A program made the translations under genes and the position numbers. From SIG587 sp045531585 (lineage in GTDB: Bacteria > Bacillota > Clostridia > Oscillospirales > Acutalibacteraceae), in NCBI GenBank assembly GCA_045531585.1, contig JAZSEH010000005.1, forward strand, positions 1 to 37,114: a stretch of 37,114 nucleotides of DNA. The letters are read 5' to 3'. The notes beneath the pieces were generated by a model that made no database searches, was not told where the DNA came from, and worked only from the letters and a program-made list of their open reading frames with translations. Below are positions 1 to 7,766 of the stretch, piece by piece. Position 1 is the first letter of the stretch. Each line of letters opens with the position of its first letter.

Positions 1-130
1 ATATCTCGTCAGAGATATATCATTCATTACGCACCGAAAAACATTTGCCTGTTTTCGGCAAGTATTTACCTTTCTCAAAGTATGTAACCCACTATGACAC
101 TTTCAAAATTTGAAAGTGTCATTTTCTTTT
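1..130. repeat. cluster of palindromes at the left window edge
   Basis: This gene-free stretch holds three hairpins. The first is ATATCTC-gtca-GAGATAT (1-18). The second is CCGAAAA.../...TTTTCGG (34-58). The third is a 14-bp perfect palindrome with one central base (94-122), followed on the plus strand by a T-rich run, so it could terminate a gene lying to the left. The sequence around 1-30 resembles the short degenerate palindromic repeats (ATATATCATT-type) that are scattered through many clostridial genomes. No coding region is visible here. Confidence 0.5.
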
Positions 131-136
131 ACATAG

Positions 137-173
137 AAAAAGGGAGACACTTCGTAAAGAAGTGTCTCCCTTT
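137..173 (-). terminator. terminator after the HAD gene
   Basis: A perfect 15-bp stem (139-153 with 159-173) closes a GTAAA loop. It is followed on the minus strand by a T run. It lies just downstream of the HAD hydrolase stop codon, so it should end the GH130-HAD transcript. The arms are A/T flanked on both sides, so it could also work for transcription coming from the left. Confidence 0.8.
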
Positions 174-186
174 CGTGCATCTTTTT

Positions 187-1140
187 TTACTTAAATATTT
201 CGTATATTTCGGGACTTAAATAATCCTCAACTATAATGTTGGTGCCAAGGTCCCTATGTAGCCTTCTCTGGTATTCGGCCTCTTTCGGCAGGCGGCTCAT
301 AACAAGGGCACCCATTTCGGCGCCTGCAAAAATCTCTGCACGGCCGTCACCCACAACAAGTACGTTTTCACCCTTGAGGTTAAGCTCCTTAAGGAGCTTT
401 TTCATAACCGCTTCCTTGGGTATTTTCTCGGTCCAGGTTGAGCCGAAAATATCCTCAACCAGCTCACCCGCACCTATTTTATAGCCAAGGCCTTCAACCT
501 CCTCATGCATACCCATTCCCTTTTCAACAACGGCACCTGTTACAAAATAATTTTTAACGCCGTGGTCTTTAAGAAATTGCATAAATTGCATTGAGCCTGC
601 AACCTGAAAGCTTTCGGGGTCTTTTTTTGCCTTTTCAAGGTTTTTATCACGGCAGTAGCCGTTAAGCACCGCCTCGTAAAGCTTGAACAGTCGGGGAGTT
701 TTATCCTCAAGCATAGCCTTCATTTCATCAGTTTCGGGAAGGTCGTCAAAAATTTCCTCGCCTTTCCAGATTCTTTTAATAATTTGGGAGTTGGCTGCCA
801 TATCGCAGTTAACCTTAACGGTTTTTTCCTCAACGGCTCTCCTTATTGCCCACTCCATCTGGGTAAGGGCGGAAAGACCTGCCGATTCAACGCAAAATTT
901 ATCGGTTTCGGGCAAAGCCTTTGTTCCGCAGGCCTCAATAAGCCTTTTTTCATTTTCCTTACTGTCAAAATCCTCAGGCAGACCGTTTACAATAATGTCA
1001 TAAAGGCAAATGCTCATAACGGGCGGCCATTCGCGAATTAAAGAGTGTGTACCGTCAATATCGTGAAATGCGTAGCCGATTTTCATTTCACCAAAGGGCT
1101 TAACGATTATATTGGTCTTTGTATCTTTTGCAGTTAACAT
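187..1140 (-). CDS. HAD superfamily hydrolase
   Basis: This 317-residue protein has the HAD fold signatures. The nucleophile motif is DIDGT (Asp27 and Asp29). A motif II candidate is VTGA near residue 204, and a C-terminal VVGDGRAEI box supplies the acidic motif IV. A roughly 130-residue insertion between motif I and motif II is a helical cap. HAD enzymes are mostly phosphatases or phosphomutases, and the substrate cannot be read from sequence. The start ATG has AGAGGAC placed 5 bases upstream, inside the end of the GH130 gene, so the two are cotranscribed and probably coupled. A role on mannose 1-phosphate, the product of the GH130 reaction, is attractive but is only inference. Confidence 0.85.
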   Translation of the reverse strand: MLTAKDTKTNIIVKPFGEMKIGYAFHDIDGTHSLIREWPPVMSICLYDIIVNGLPEDFDSKENEKRLIEACGTKALPETDKFCVESAGLSALTQMEWAIRRAVEEKTVKVNCDMAANSQIIKRIWKGEEIFDDLPETDEMKAMLEDKTPRLFKLYEAVLNGYCRDKNLEKAKKDPESFQVAGSMQFMQFLKDHGVKNYFVTGAVVEKGMGMHEEVEGLGYKIGAGELVEDIFGSTWTEKIPKEAVMKKLLKELNLKGENVLVVGDGRAEIFAGAEMGALVMSRLPKEAEYQRRLHRDLGTNIIVEDYLSPEIYEIFK

Positions 1141-1142
1141 AA

Positions 1143-2321
1143 TTAGTCCTCTGTATAAAAACCTTTATTAGCGTCAATCAGGTTGCAGATGTTTTCAACA
1201 CTTGTGTGGGTTGAGTATCCGTCTCTGGGTGTATTCATACAATAGTCAACCATTTTGTCAACCGTTGTGGAGATAACCTGAAGTCTTGTGTCGGAGGAGG
1301 CGTAGTAGATAAACATATTGTCATCAGGGTCAACAATTAGACCGTTAGAGAAAATACAACCTGAAACGTCACCGTCACGCTCGCTTCCCTTGGGAGCCAG
1401 GAAATATCCGCCGGGCTCGGCAATAACCTTTGTGGGGTCATTTAAATCGGTCATAAAGCAGTAAAGCACGTAGCGAAGGCCCGTGGCGTGATTTCTAACG
1501 CCGTGAGCCACATGGAGCCAGCCCTTGCTTGTTTTAATGGGAGGTGCGCCTGCGCCGTTTTTAACCTCTTTTACGGTGTGGTAAATTCTGGCGTCAATAA
1601 TTTTTTCATCCTCTAACACTGCATTTTCCATACTGTCAACAAAGGCAACGCCAATACCGCCGCCGCTGCCAACGTCAATAAATCCGTCAGAGGGGCGGGT
1701 GTAAAGCATATATTTACCGTCAACAAATTCGGGATGAACGCAAACGTTTCTCTGCTGGTTGGTGGAAACAAGGTCGGGCAGTCTTTCCCAATTATCAAAG
1801 TCCTTAGTTCTTACAATACCGCACTTTGCAACGGCGGAGGAGGTATCATCAACCGAGAAATCCTTTCTTTCACTGCAGAAAAGGCCGTAAATCCAACCGT
1901 CCTCATGCTTGGTCAGGCGCATATCGTAAACGTTGGTATCAATTTCCTCAACTCTGGGAATGGTAATGGGCTTTTCGCGGAACTTAAAGCCGTCAACACC
2001 GTTATCACTTTCGGCAACGGCAAAGAAGGACTTGCGGTCATTACCTTCAACACGGGCAACCAGAAGATATTTGCCCTCGTGATAAATTGCGCCTGCATTC
2101 ATAATGGCATTAACGCGAATACGCTCTAAAAAATCAGGGTTGCGCTCATAGGAATAATCAAAGCGCCAGTTAAGAGGAATATCCTCACGCATTAAAGCAG
2201 GATATTTATAACGGTTAAATACACCGTTTATGCTGAACTTTTTTTCGTTTTTTCTTGAAATAACCTTATTGTGATTTTCGGTTACCTCTTTAATTCTTTG
2301 GTTGAAAATTTCCTTAGACAT
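1143..2321 (-). CDS. GH130 4-O-beta-D-mannosyl-D-glucose phosphorylase
   Basis: This 392-residue protein closely resembles GH130 subfamily 1 enzymes such as the Bacteroides fragilis and Ruminococcus albus mannosylglucose phosphorylases (EC 2.4.1.281). These cleave mannosyl-beta-1,4-glucose with phosphate to mannose 1-phosphate and glucose in the cytoplasm. Family hallmarks are visible: NAGAI, LVARVEG, the catalytic-acid segment NVYDMRL (Asp133), QQRNVCVHPEF, YTRPSDGFID and FIYYASSDTR. The start ATG at 2321 sits 5 bases after AGGAAGGTGG. A GTG three codons earlier lies inside that ribosome-binding site and is unlikely. Length matches the family (about 390). The HAD gene follows after 2 bases. 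Exact substrate preference (glucose versus manno-oligosaccharide acceptor) is inferred from similarity. Confidence 0.93.
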   Translation of the reverse strand: MSKEIFNQRIKEVTENHNKVISRKNEKKFSINGVFNRYKYPALMREDIPLNWRFDYSYERNPDFLERIRVNAIMNAGAIYHEGKYLLVARVEGNDRKSFFAVAESDNGVDGFKFREKPITIPRVEEIDTNVYDMRLTKHEDGWIYGLFCSERKDFSVDDTSSAVAKCGIVRTKDFDNWERLPDLVSTNQQRNVCVHPEFVDGKYMLYTRPSDGFIDVGSGGGIGVAFVDSMENAVLEDEKIIDARIYHTVKEVKNGAGAPPIKTSKGWLHVAHGVRNHATGLRYVLYCFMTDLNDPTKVIAEPGGYFLAPKGSERDGDVSGCIFSNGLIVDPDDNMFIYYASSDTRLQVISTTVDKMVDYCMNTPRDGYSTHTSVENICNLIDANKGFYTED

Positions 2322-2353
2322 AATTTCCACCTTCCTGTAGTTACTGTAAGGAA

Positions 2354-2382
2354 ATTATATCATAAACAAAGGGTGAAATAAA
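2354..2382 (-). promoter_or_regulatory. promoter of the GH130-HAD unit
   Basis: On the minus strand a perfect TATAAT (2354-2359) is preceded by TG at the extended -10 position. A weak -35 (TTTATT) lies 17 bases upstream. This makes the GH130-HAD pair a separate transcription unit from the dehydrogenase pair upstream, although read-through is possible because no clear terminator lies between them. Confidence 0.55.
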
Positions 2383-2448
2383 GATTTTTGGACAAACTTA
2401 ATATTTTTCTCCATAGGTGGATTTTATTACATATAAATAGCCGTTTTA

Positions 2449-3441
2449 TTATTCTCCGCAGGCGGCGAGCACGGTTTTAAACAGTTCAAGCTCATAATCA
2501 TAGGTATAAGGGTTTTCCTTTTCTCCCCTAACCATCTGTGCAAAGGATGCCATCATATCATCGTAGCGGTCATAAACCTCTGTAGTTGACTTTTGGCCTG
2601 CCTTATGCCAATCGGTGCTGTAGTATTCAGTTTTTTCGGTGAATTGACCGCCCTTTGCGGCAACCTCAAAGGGCTTTATTTCTACTGTGCCCTTGGTGCC
2701 GGTAACAACAAGCTGGCGGCGCAGAAAGCCACCGCGCTCCATAGCTACGGTTTTGGCAAAGGAAACGCCGTTTTCATACTCGAATACCGCCATACCGAAA
2801 TCCTTTGCGGTAACACCGTCAAGTCCGGTACACTTATTAAGGGGAATTATTTTTTCAGGTGTCCCTTTCATCTGCAGAATAAGGTCAACAAGGTGGCATC
2901 CAAGAAAGAACATCATACCTCCCGGAAAGGCTTCAAGCCATTGGCGTGTTTCGGCAGGATGGGGGCAATTCATCTGGGCCTCAACGCTGATAATTTCACC
3001 CAGCTCCCCATTTTTAACCTTTGCAAGCAGCTCCTTTACAAAGGGGTTGTAGCGATACATATAGCCTGTGTGGAACACGGTGCCGTTGCCTTTAACGGTG
3101 TCTATAAGTCTTTCAAAATCATTAAGGGAAACGCCACCGGGCTTTTCCATATGTATGTGCTTTTTGTGCTCTGCCGCAAGGAGAGCATACTTTGTAAGAT
3201 GAACCTCATCGGTTTCAATGGCCACCGCTTCTATTTCGGGGTCATTCAAAACCTCCTCAAGGGTCAGCTCCTTATAGCCCTCAACGGCATTAAGATGCTG
3301 TGGTAAACGCTCCCTTTCGTTTTCAGGTAAAACATAGCCTACAATATCAAAAATATCCGATTGTTTTTTAAGACTGCCAAAAATCTGTGCCGAGTGGCTG
3401 TTAAGATTAAGTCCTATCTGGGCAATTTTTATTTTTCTCAT
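2449..3441 (-). CDS. Gfo/Idh/MocA family oxidoreductase
   Basis: This 330-residue protein matches the two-domain Gfo/Idh/MocA layout. It has an N-terminal NAD(P)-binding Rossmann fold and a C-terminal alpha/beta domain. The signature EKP appears as HMEKPGG near residue 97, and the catalytic segment GCHLVDLILQ carries the usual His of the family near residue 181. These enzymes oxidise or reduce sugars, inositols or their derivatives. The nucleotide loop reads GLNLNSHS instead of the usual GxGxxG, so cofactor binding may differ. Its start overlaps the stop of the upstream dehydrogenase by 4 bases (ATGA), which indicates translational coupling. Substrate unknown. Confidence 0.85.
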   Translation of the reverse strand: MRKIKIAQIGLNLNSHSAQIFGSLKKQSDIFDIVGYVLPENERERLPQHLNAVEGYKELTLEEVLNDPEIEAVAIETDEVHLTKYALLAAEHKKHIHMEKPGGVSLNDFERLIDTVKGNGTVFHTGYMYRYNPFVKELLAKVKNGELGEIISVEAQMNCPHPAETRQWLEAFPGGMMFFLGCHLVDLILQMKGTPEKIIPLNKCTGLDGVTAKDFGMAVFEYENGVSFAKTVAMERGGFLRRQLVVTGTKGTVEIKPFEVAAKGGQFTEKTEYYSTDWHKAGQKSTTEVYDRYDDMMASFAQMVRGEKENPYTYDYELELFKTVLAACGE

Positions 3442-4454
3442 TTAAGATGCCTCCAATCAAATTGTACAAGGGGAAATACCTTTTCCTTTACAAGACGGTC
3501 AAAAATTTCCGTGGCCTCTTCGGGGGAATGAGTTTCATCAATTATACTTGATAGCTTTATTCTTCCCATCTGAGTAAGCTTTTTAAGGGCGAACATATCG
3601 TCCTCCTGCGTCCACCAGCCTTCGTGGGATTCATAAATAGGACGTGCATTTGTGTGGGCGCCTATAAGGGTTATACCGGGACCGTGCACCTTGCGGTAGT
3701 AATCAATGGTGAAATCACTGCTTCTGGTACAACCAAGCAGAGCCACTCTGCTCATTCGTGCCATACAGTCAAGTATACCGTCAAGCCCTGCACCAATTCC
3801 CGTAACCTCTATACCCACCTGTGCGCCGCCGTTGGTTAGCCGCTTTGCTGTAGCGGCAAAATCCTCAGCATAGGGGTCAAGAGCGTAGTCGGCACCGCAG
3901 GCAAGGGCCTTTTTTCGTTTGTCAGGGTCAGGGTCCACTGCAATAATGGGTACTGCCCCCGCTGCCTTTAAAAGCTGTAAAGCTACTATACCAAGCATTC
4001 CCATTCCCATAACAATGGCGCTTTCGCCCATCTCTAAACGGCATTTGCGTATGGCCGCCAAGGGAAAGGTAGCAATATGAAATAAAGCCGCATCCTCAAA
4101 GGCAATGTTGTCAATATTCATAGCCTGGGTTTCGCTTATAACTATGTACTGATTGTGTGTTGTCCACCAAAGTGCTACTCTGTCGCCTACCTTAAAACGG
4201 GTAACGCCTTCGCCTATCTGTTCAACTACACCTGAAGTACTGTAGCCTATGCGTCGGGGGAAAACGGCCTCCTTTGCCTCAGGTAAATTCCAGGCAACGG
4301 TTTTGCTACCCATAAGGTTTGCCCTTTCGGTACCACTGCTGATAGACGAAAAGATAGTTTTTACAAGTATCTGCTTTTCCTTAAGGCATGGCACGGGCTC
4401 CTCTTTTAAAATCGCGTGACAGGGTTTATCAAAAATAATATTCTTACTTGTCAT
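3438..4454 (-). CDS. medium-chain (zinc-type) dehydrogenase/reductase
   Basis: This 338-residue protein has the MDR fold: a GroES-like N-terminal domain with a GVVEQIGEGV...VGDRVAL signature (about residues 75-95) and a Rossmann domain with GMGMLG near residue 150. The Cys ligands for structural and catalytic zinc are missing. The segment SISSGTER replaces the usual Cys-containing catalytic site, as in the N-terminal half of the so-called bi-domain oxidoreductases. In those proteins an MDR domain is fused to a Gfo/Idh/MocA domain. Here the two are separate but overlapping genes, which supports a joint reaction on one substrate. The start ATG follows GAGGTGA. Substrate unknown. Confidence 0.82.
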   Translation of the reverse strand: MTSKNIIFDKPCHAILKEEPVPCLKEKQILVKTIFSSISSGTERANLMGSKTVAWNLPEAKEAVFPRRIGYSTSGVVEQIGEGVTRFKVGDRVALWWTTHNQYIVISETQAMNIDNIAFEDAALFHIATFPLAAIRKCRLEMGESAIVMGMGMLGIVALQLLKAAGAVPIIAVDPDPDKRKKALACGADYALDPYAEDFAATAKRLTNGGAQVGIEVTGIGAGLDGILDCMARMSRVALLGCTRSSDFTIDYYRKVHGPGITLIGAHTNARPIYESHEGWWTQEDDMFALKKLTQMGRIKLSSIIDETHSPEEATEIFDRLVKEKVFPLVQFDWRHLK

Positions 4455-4460
4455 AGGAAA

Positions 4461-4550
4461 TCACCTCAAGTGTATTTTAAAGCATTGCCTTTTCTGTTTA
4501 AATATGTTATTCTATAGAAAAAGAGGTAAAATTCTACACTTTTAAGGTGA
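4461..4550. promoter_or_regulatory. divergent control region of the dehydrogenase pair and the AraC gene
   Basis: For the AraC gene, TTGCCT (4485-4490) and TATTCT (4508-4513) are separated by exactly 17 bases on the plus strand. For the minus-strand dehydrogenase gene, a TTTAAA-N17-TAAAAT pair can be read. The region is bracketed by an inverted pair, TCACCT-N2-AGTGTA (4461-4474) and TACACT-N4-AGGTGA (4535-4550). These include the two ribosome-binding sites but extend beyond them, so they could also be regulator half-sites. Confidence 0.5.
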
Positions 4551-4559
4551 AAATAGGTT

Positions 4560-5312
4560 ATGAAAGATATATTATTCTCTAAAAATTTTGTGTTTAATAA
4601 CTTTTACTTTGATAAGTATAATTATACCGATAACAGGGCAGGCTCTCCATGGCACTTTCTTGCCCTTATGGAGCAGGGAACAAGTAAAATTGTTTCCAGG
4701 GAAAAAACCATTGATATAAAGGAGGGGGAGGCTTTTTATATTCCAAAGGACCTGTCCTATCAGTCCTATTGGTACTCGGATACCAATATAAAATTCATCT
4801 CCTTGGGCTTTGAGCTTTTTCCCGAAAGCGTACAAAGACAGTATGCTTTGCAAAAAATAAAATGTGACGATAATATAAAGGCACTTATAAAAGCCGTCCC
4901 CACAAAGGGGGAGATAACCAGCCTGCATATAGGGGCCTTTTATTCGGCATTAGCGGCGGTACTGCCCCTTATGGAATACCTACCCACCGACCCGAATCTG
5001 CAGATTATAGAAAAGGCTAAGCAGTTTATCTGGGATAACCCCCGCCACAGCATAAGTGAAGTTGCAAAGCATTGTATGATAAGCGAGTCGGCCCTGTATA
5101 ACGCGTTTAAAAGGCAGGGAAAAACCCCCAACGAGCTCAGACAAAAAATACTCTGTGAAAAGGCAGTGATAATGCTCACCACTACCCGCGCTTCGGTGCA
5201 GGAGATAAGCGATAAATTGGGTTTTAGCTCAACCTCCTACTTCCGCAAGATATTGCACCGCCATAAGAATAAAACCCCAATGGAAATAAGAAAAAGCTTT
5301 ACGGCAATATAA
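4560..5312 (+). CDS. AraC family transcriptional regulator
   Basis: This 250-residue protein has an N-terminal cupin-like sensing domain (about 1-140). The C-terminal part (about 150-245) has two helix-turn-helix motifs. The first lies at ISEVAKHCMISESALYNAFKRQ and the second at VQEISDKLGFSSTSYFRKIL, followed by the family PMEIRK ending. It is transcribed divergently from the dehydrogenase pair across about 105 bases, the usual position of a local activator, so it probably senses a sugar and activates the minus-strand genes. AAGGTGA precedes the ATG by about 9 bases. A strong terminator follows the stop. Confidence 0.9.
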   Translation: MKDILFSKNFVFNNFYFDKYNYTDNRAGSPWHFLALMEQGTSKIVSREKTIDIKEGEAFYIPKDLSYQSYWYSDTNIKFISLGFELFPESVQRQYALQKIKCDDNIKALIKAVPTKGEITSLHIGAFYSALAAVLPLMEYLPTDPNLQIIEKAKQFIWDNPRHSISEVAKHCMISESALYNAFKRQGKTPNELRQKILCEKAVIMLTTTRASVQEISDKLGFSSTSYFRKILHRHKNKTPMEIRKSFTAI

Positions 5313-5343
5313 AAAAGGCACTTCATAAGAAGTGCCTTTTTGT
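5310..5343 (+). terminator. terminator of the AraC gene
   Basis: The stop codon is followed directly by AAAAAGGCACTTC-ataa-GAAGTGCCTTTTT, a long GC-containing stem with flanking A and T runs. It is a classic intrinsic terminator. Confidence 0.85.
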
Positions 5344-5490
5344 GCTTAAATTTGCACAGACCAAGGGCTGTCAGTTAAGATGCAGAAAGCCTTTTTTCGG
5401 TACGGTAGGCGTATGATTATACTCCGAGTGCCGAAAAAAGGGTTAAAAAGAAAAAATAATATTTGAAATTCAAGGAATTTCACCTATAAA
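5344..5490. repeat. intergenic spacer with an inverted repeat and degenerate repeat copies
   Basis: There is no gene here. An inverted repeat of 11 bases (CCTTTTTTCGG at 5390-5400, CCGAAAAAAGG at 5431-5441) encloses about 30 bases. The block GGGCTGTCAGTTAAG near 5355-5375 is an inverted near-copy of the repeat unit found beside serS (TTAAATGACAGCCC). No promoter or reading frame stands out. Confidence 0.5.
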
Positions 5491-5541
5491 AAAAGAAGAA
5501 CTGTTTTGCAGAAATTATTATCTTTCCGCAAGACAGTTCTT
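5490..5541 (-). terminator. terminator downstream of serS
   Basis: A 13-bp stem (5497-5509 with 5528-5540, one wobble) encloses an 18-base loop. On the minus strand it is followed by a run of T residues at 5488-5496. It lies about 80 bases after the serS stop and probably ends the parA-parB-serS transcript. Confidence 0.7.
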
Positions 5542-5624
5542 TTATTTGTTTTCTTTTGGTCCGTGCTTAAATGACAGTTCTTTTGTTTGTTTTTTTGGTC
5601 TGCGCTTAAATGACAGCCCTTTTA
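5532..5624. repeat. tandem repeat of about 40 bp overlapping the serS 3' end
   Basis: The unit begins GACAGTTCTTTT and ends GTGCTTAAAT. It runs 5532-5572 (41 bases), is repeated with few changes at 5573-5611 (39 bases), and starts a third time at 5612. In the third copy GACAGCCCTTTTATTTTGT includes the last codons and stop of serS. The array looks like duplication of the gene end and spacer. Confidence 0.7.
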
Positions 5625-6893
5625 TTTTGTGATTTTATCACAGCCCATATAAGGTCTCAACGCCTCAGGGATAGTTACGCTGCCATCCTCATTCTGATAA
5701 TTTTCAAGAATAGCGGCAACGGTTCTGCCAACTGCAACGCCCGAGCCGTTAAGGGTGTGCACAAGCTGTGCCTTGTCCTTAATATCCTTCTTAAAGCGGA
5801 TGGAGCCGCGGCGTGCCTGATAATCCTCAAAGTTGGAGCAGCTGGAGATTTCAACGTATCTGCCGTAGCTGGGCATCCAAACCTCAATATCATAGGTCTT
5901 TGCGGAGGAGAAGCCAAGGTCACCTGAGCAAAGACATACAACACGGTAGGGCAGACCCAGTCCTGCAAGGACGCGTTCTGCATCCCTTGTAAGGCTTTCA
6001 AGCTCATCATAGGAATTTTCAGGGTCGGCAAACTTAACAAGCTCAACCTTGTTAAATTGGTGCTGACGGATAAGACCGCGGGTATCTCTGCCTGCACTTC
6101 CTGCCTCAGCGCGGAAGCAGGCGGAATATGCGGCGTACTTAATGGGAAGCTTGTTACCGTCAACTATTTCATCCCTGTGCATATTGGTAACGGGTACCTC
6201 TGCCGTGGGGATAAGGAAATAATCGTTGGTAAGCTTAAAGGCGTCCTCCTCAAACTTGGGGAGCTGGCCTGTTGCGGTCATAGAAGCACGGTTGGCCATA
6301 AAGGGAGGCAGTACCTCGGTATAGCCGTGCTCGGTGTGGGTGTTAAGGAAGTAGTTTATAATACTGCGCTCAAGACGTGCGCCAAGGCCCTTATAGAAAT
6401 GGAAGCGTGTTCCGGTAACCTTTGCGGCGGTCTCGGGGTCAAGTATGCCAAGGTCGGCGCCAATGTCCCAGTGTGCCTTGGGCTCATAGGGGAATTTGGT
6501 AGGCTCACCGTTGCGGCGAATCTCAACGTTATCGGAGTCATCGTGACCAACGGGTACGCTTTCGTGGGGGATGTTGGGTATCTGGAGCAGAAGCTCGCGT
6601 TGCTTTGCCTCAAGCTCGGACTGTACCTTGCCGTCCTCTTTAATTTTATCGGAGATTTCCTTCATCTTGGCCATAAGCTCATCGGTATTCTGGCCCTGCT
6701 TTTTAAGCATAGGAATCTGCTTTGATGCGGCGTTCTGCTCGGCACGGAGAGCCTCAACCTGTGTGGTAAGCTCAAGACGCTTTGCGTCGATTAAAAGCAG
6801 CTCGTCAACAACGGCATCAAGATTACCGTTACGGTTTTTTACGGCTTGCTTAACTAAATCAGGATTACTTCTTACAAATTTAATATCTAACAT
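5622..6893 (-). CDS. serS: serine--tRNA ligase
   Basis: This cytoplasmic class II aminoacyl-tRNA synthetase charges tRNA-Ser with serine. The 423-residue length is typical. An N-terminal coiled-coil arm (about 30-100), which grips the long variable arm of tRNA-Ser, is followed by the catalytic core. That core has the TAEVP segment, motif 2 (FRAEAGSAGRDTRG) and motif 3 (GRTVAAILENYQ). It follows parB by 18 bases on the same strand with no room for its own T-box leader, so it is probably transcribed with parA and parB, an arrangement seen near the origin in several Clostridia. The stop lies in a tandem repeat. Confidence 0.97.
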   Translation of the reverse strand: MLDIKFVRSNPDLVKQAVKNRNGNLDAVVDELLLIDAKRLELTTQVEALRAEQNAASKQIPMLKKQGQNTDELMAKMKEISDKIKEDGKVQSELEAKQRELLLQIPNIPHESVPVGHDDSDNVEIRRNGEPTKFPYEPKAHWDIGADLGILDPETAAKVTGTRFHFYKGLGARLERSIINYFLNTHTEHGYTEVLPPFMANRASMTATGQLPKFEEDAFKLTNDYFLIPTAEVPVTNMHRDEIVDGNKLPIKYAAYSACFRAEAGSAGRDTRGLIRQHQFNKVELVKFADPENSYDELESLTRDAERVLAGLGLPYRVVCLCSGDLGFSSAKTYDIEVWMPSYGRYVEISSCSNFEDYQARRGSIRFKKDIKDKAQLVHTLNGSGVAVGRTVAAILENYQNEDGSVTIPEALRPYMGCDKITK

Positions 6894-6911
6894 AATTTTT
6901 CTCTCCCCAAA

Positions 6912-7766
6912 TTATTTCTTTCCTGCAAGCTTGTTGGCAAAATCAGTTAGCTCCTGCTTGCTGTAAAATTCAAGTGTAATGGTGCCCTTTTCACCCTTGC
7001 CCGGTTTAACGATTACTCGTCTGCCAAGCTCATTTTTAAGGGATAACTCAACCTCACTGAAGAAGGGGGGCTTTGAATGACTTGAAGGCTTTTTGGAGGA
7101 AGCACCCTTGGCAAGCGCCTTGGCGGCGGCCTCCAGCTCCCTTACGTTGGCACCCTCCATTGCCATTTTAAAAAGTATATCACGGTGGGCATCGGTATCA
7201 GCGGCTAAAATTGCCCTGGCGTGACCTGCCGTTATACTTCCCTCGGCTAAAGCGGCAAGCATATTATCATTGAGATTTAAAAGCCTTAAGGAGTTGGCAA
7301 CTGCGCTTCGGGATTTTCCCACCCTTAATGATACAGTTTCCTGGGTTAAACCGTATTTATCCATAAGGCTTCTGTAACCCAGAGCCTCTTCAACGGGATT
7401 TAAATCCTCACGCTGGAGGTTTTCTATCATAGCAATTTCCCCTGCGCTTTGTGCATCAAGGGCTTTAACTATTACGGGTATCTCTTCAAGCTCAGCCAGC
7501 CTGCAGGCACGCCAGCGGCGCTCACCTGCAATTATTTCGTACCTTCCGCTAAGAAGGGGACGCACAAGTATGGGCTGTAACAGACCGTGAAGCTTAATGC
7601 TTTCGCTAAGCTCACTTAAAGCCTCCTGGTCAAAAACACGACGCGGCTGCTCACGGTTTGGCTCTATCTCATTTATTTTTAAGGTTATAACCTGCTCGCT
7701 GTCGGTTGCATTTTCGTCCAGCAGGGAATTAAAGCCGCGGCCAAGACCGCCCTTTTTTGCTGCCAT
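6912..7766 (-). CDS. parB: chromosome partitioning protein ParB/Spo0J
   Basis: This protein spreads from parS sites and loads SMC for chromosome segregation. The 284-residue sequence starts with the ParA-stimulating GLGRGFNSLL peptide. It then has a ParB/CTPase domain with the GERRWRA box (near residue 80), ENLQREDLNPVEEA, and a helix-turn-helix with KSRSAVANSLRLL. The C-terminal dimerisation segment is last. The ATG at 7766 follows AAGGGGTGG and shares its A with the parA stop (TAATG), so translation is coupled. The longer GTG start would fall within the ribosome-binding site. A roughly 20-residue Ser/Lys/Pro linker (KGASSKKPSSHSKPP) precedes the C-terminal domain. No canonical parS site was seen in the window. 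Confidence 0.96.
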   Translation of the reverse strand: MAAKKGGLGRGFNSLLDENATDSEQVITLKINEIEPNREQPRRVFDQEALSELSESIKLHGLLQPILVRPLLSGRYEIIAGERRWRACRLAELEEIPVIVKALDAQSAGEIAMIENLQREDLNPVEEALGYRSLMDKYGLTQETVSLRVGKSRSAVANSLRLLNLNDNMLAALAEGSITAGHARAILAADTDAHRDILFKMAMEGANVRELEAAAKALAKGASSKKPSSHSKPPFFSEVELSLKNELGRRVIVKPGKGEKGTITLEFYSKQELTDFANKLAGKK

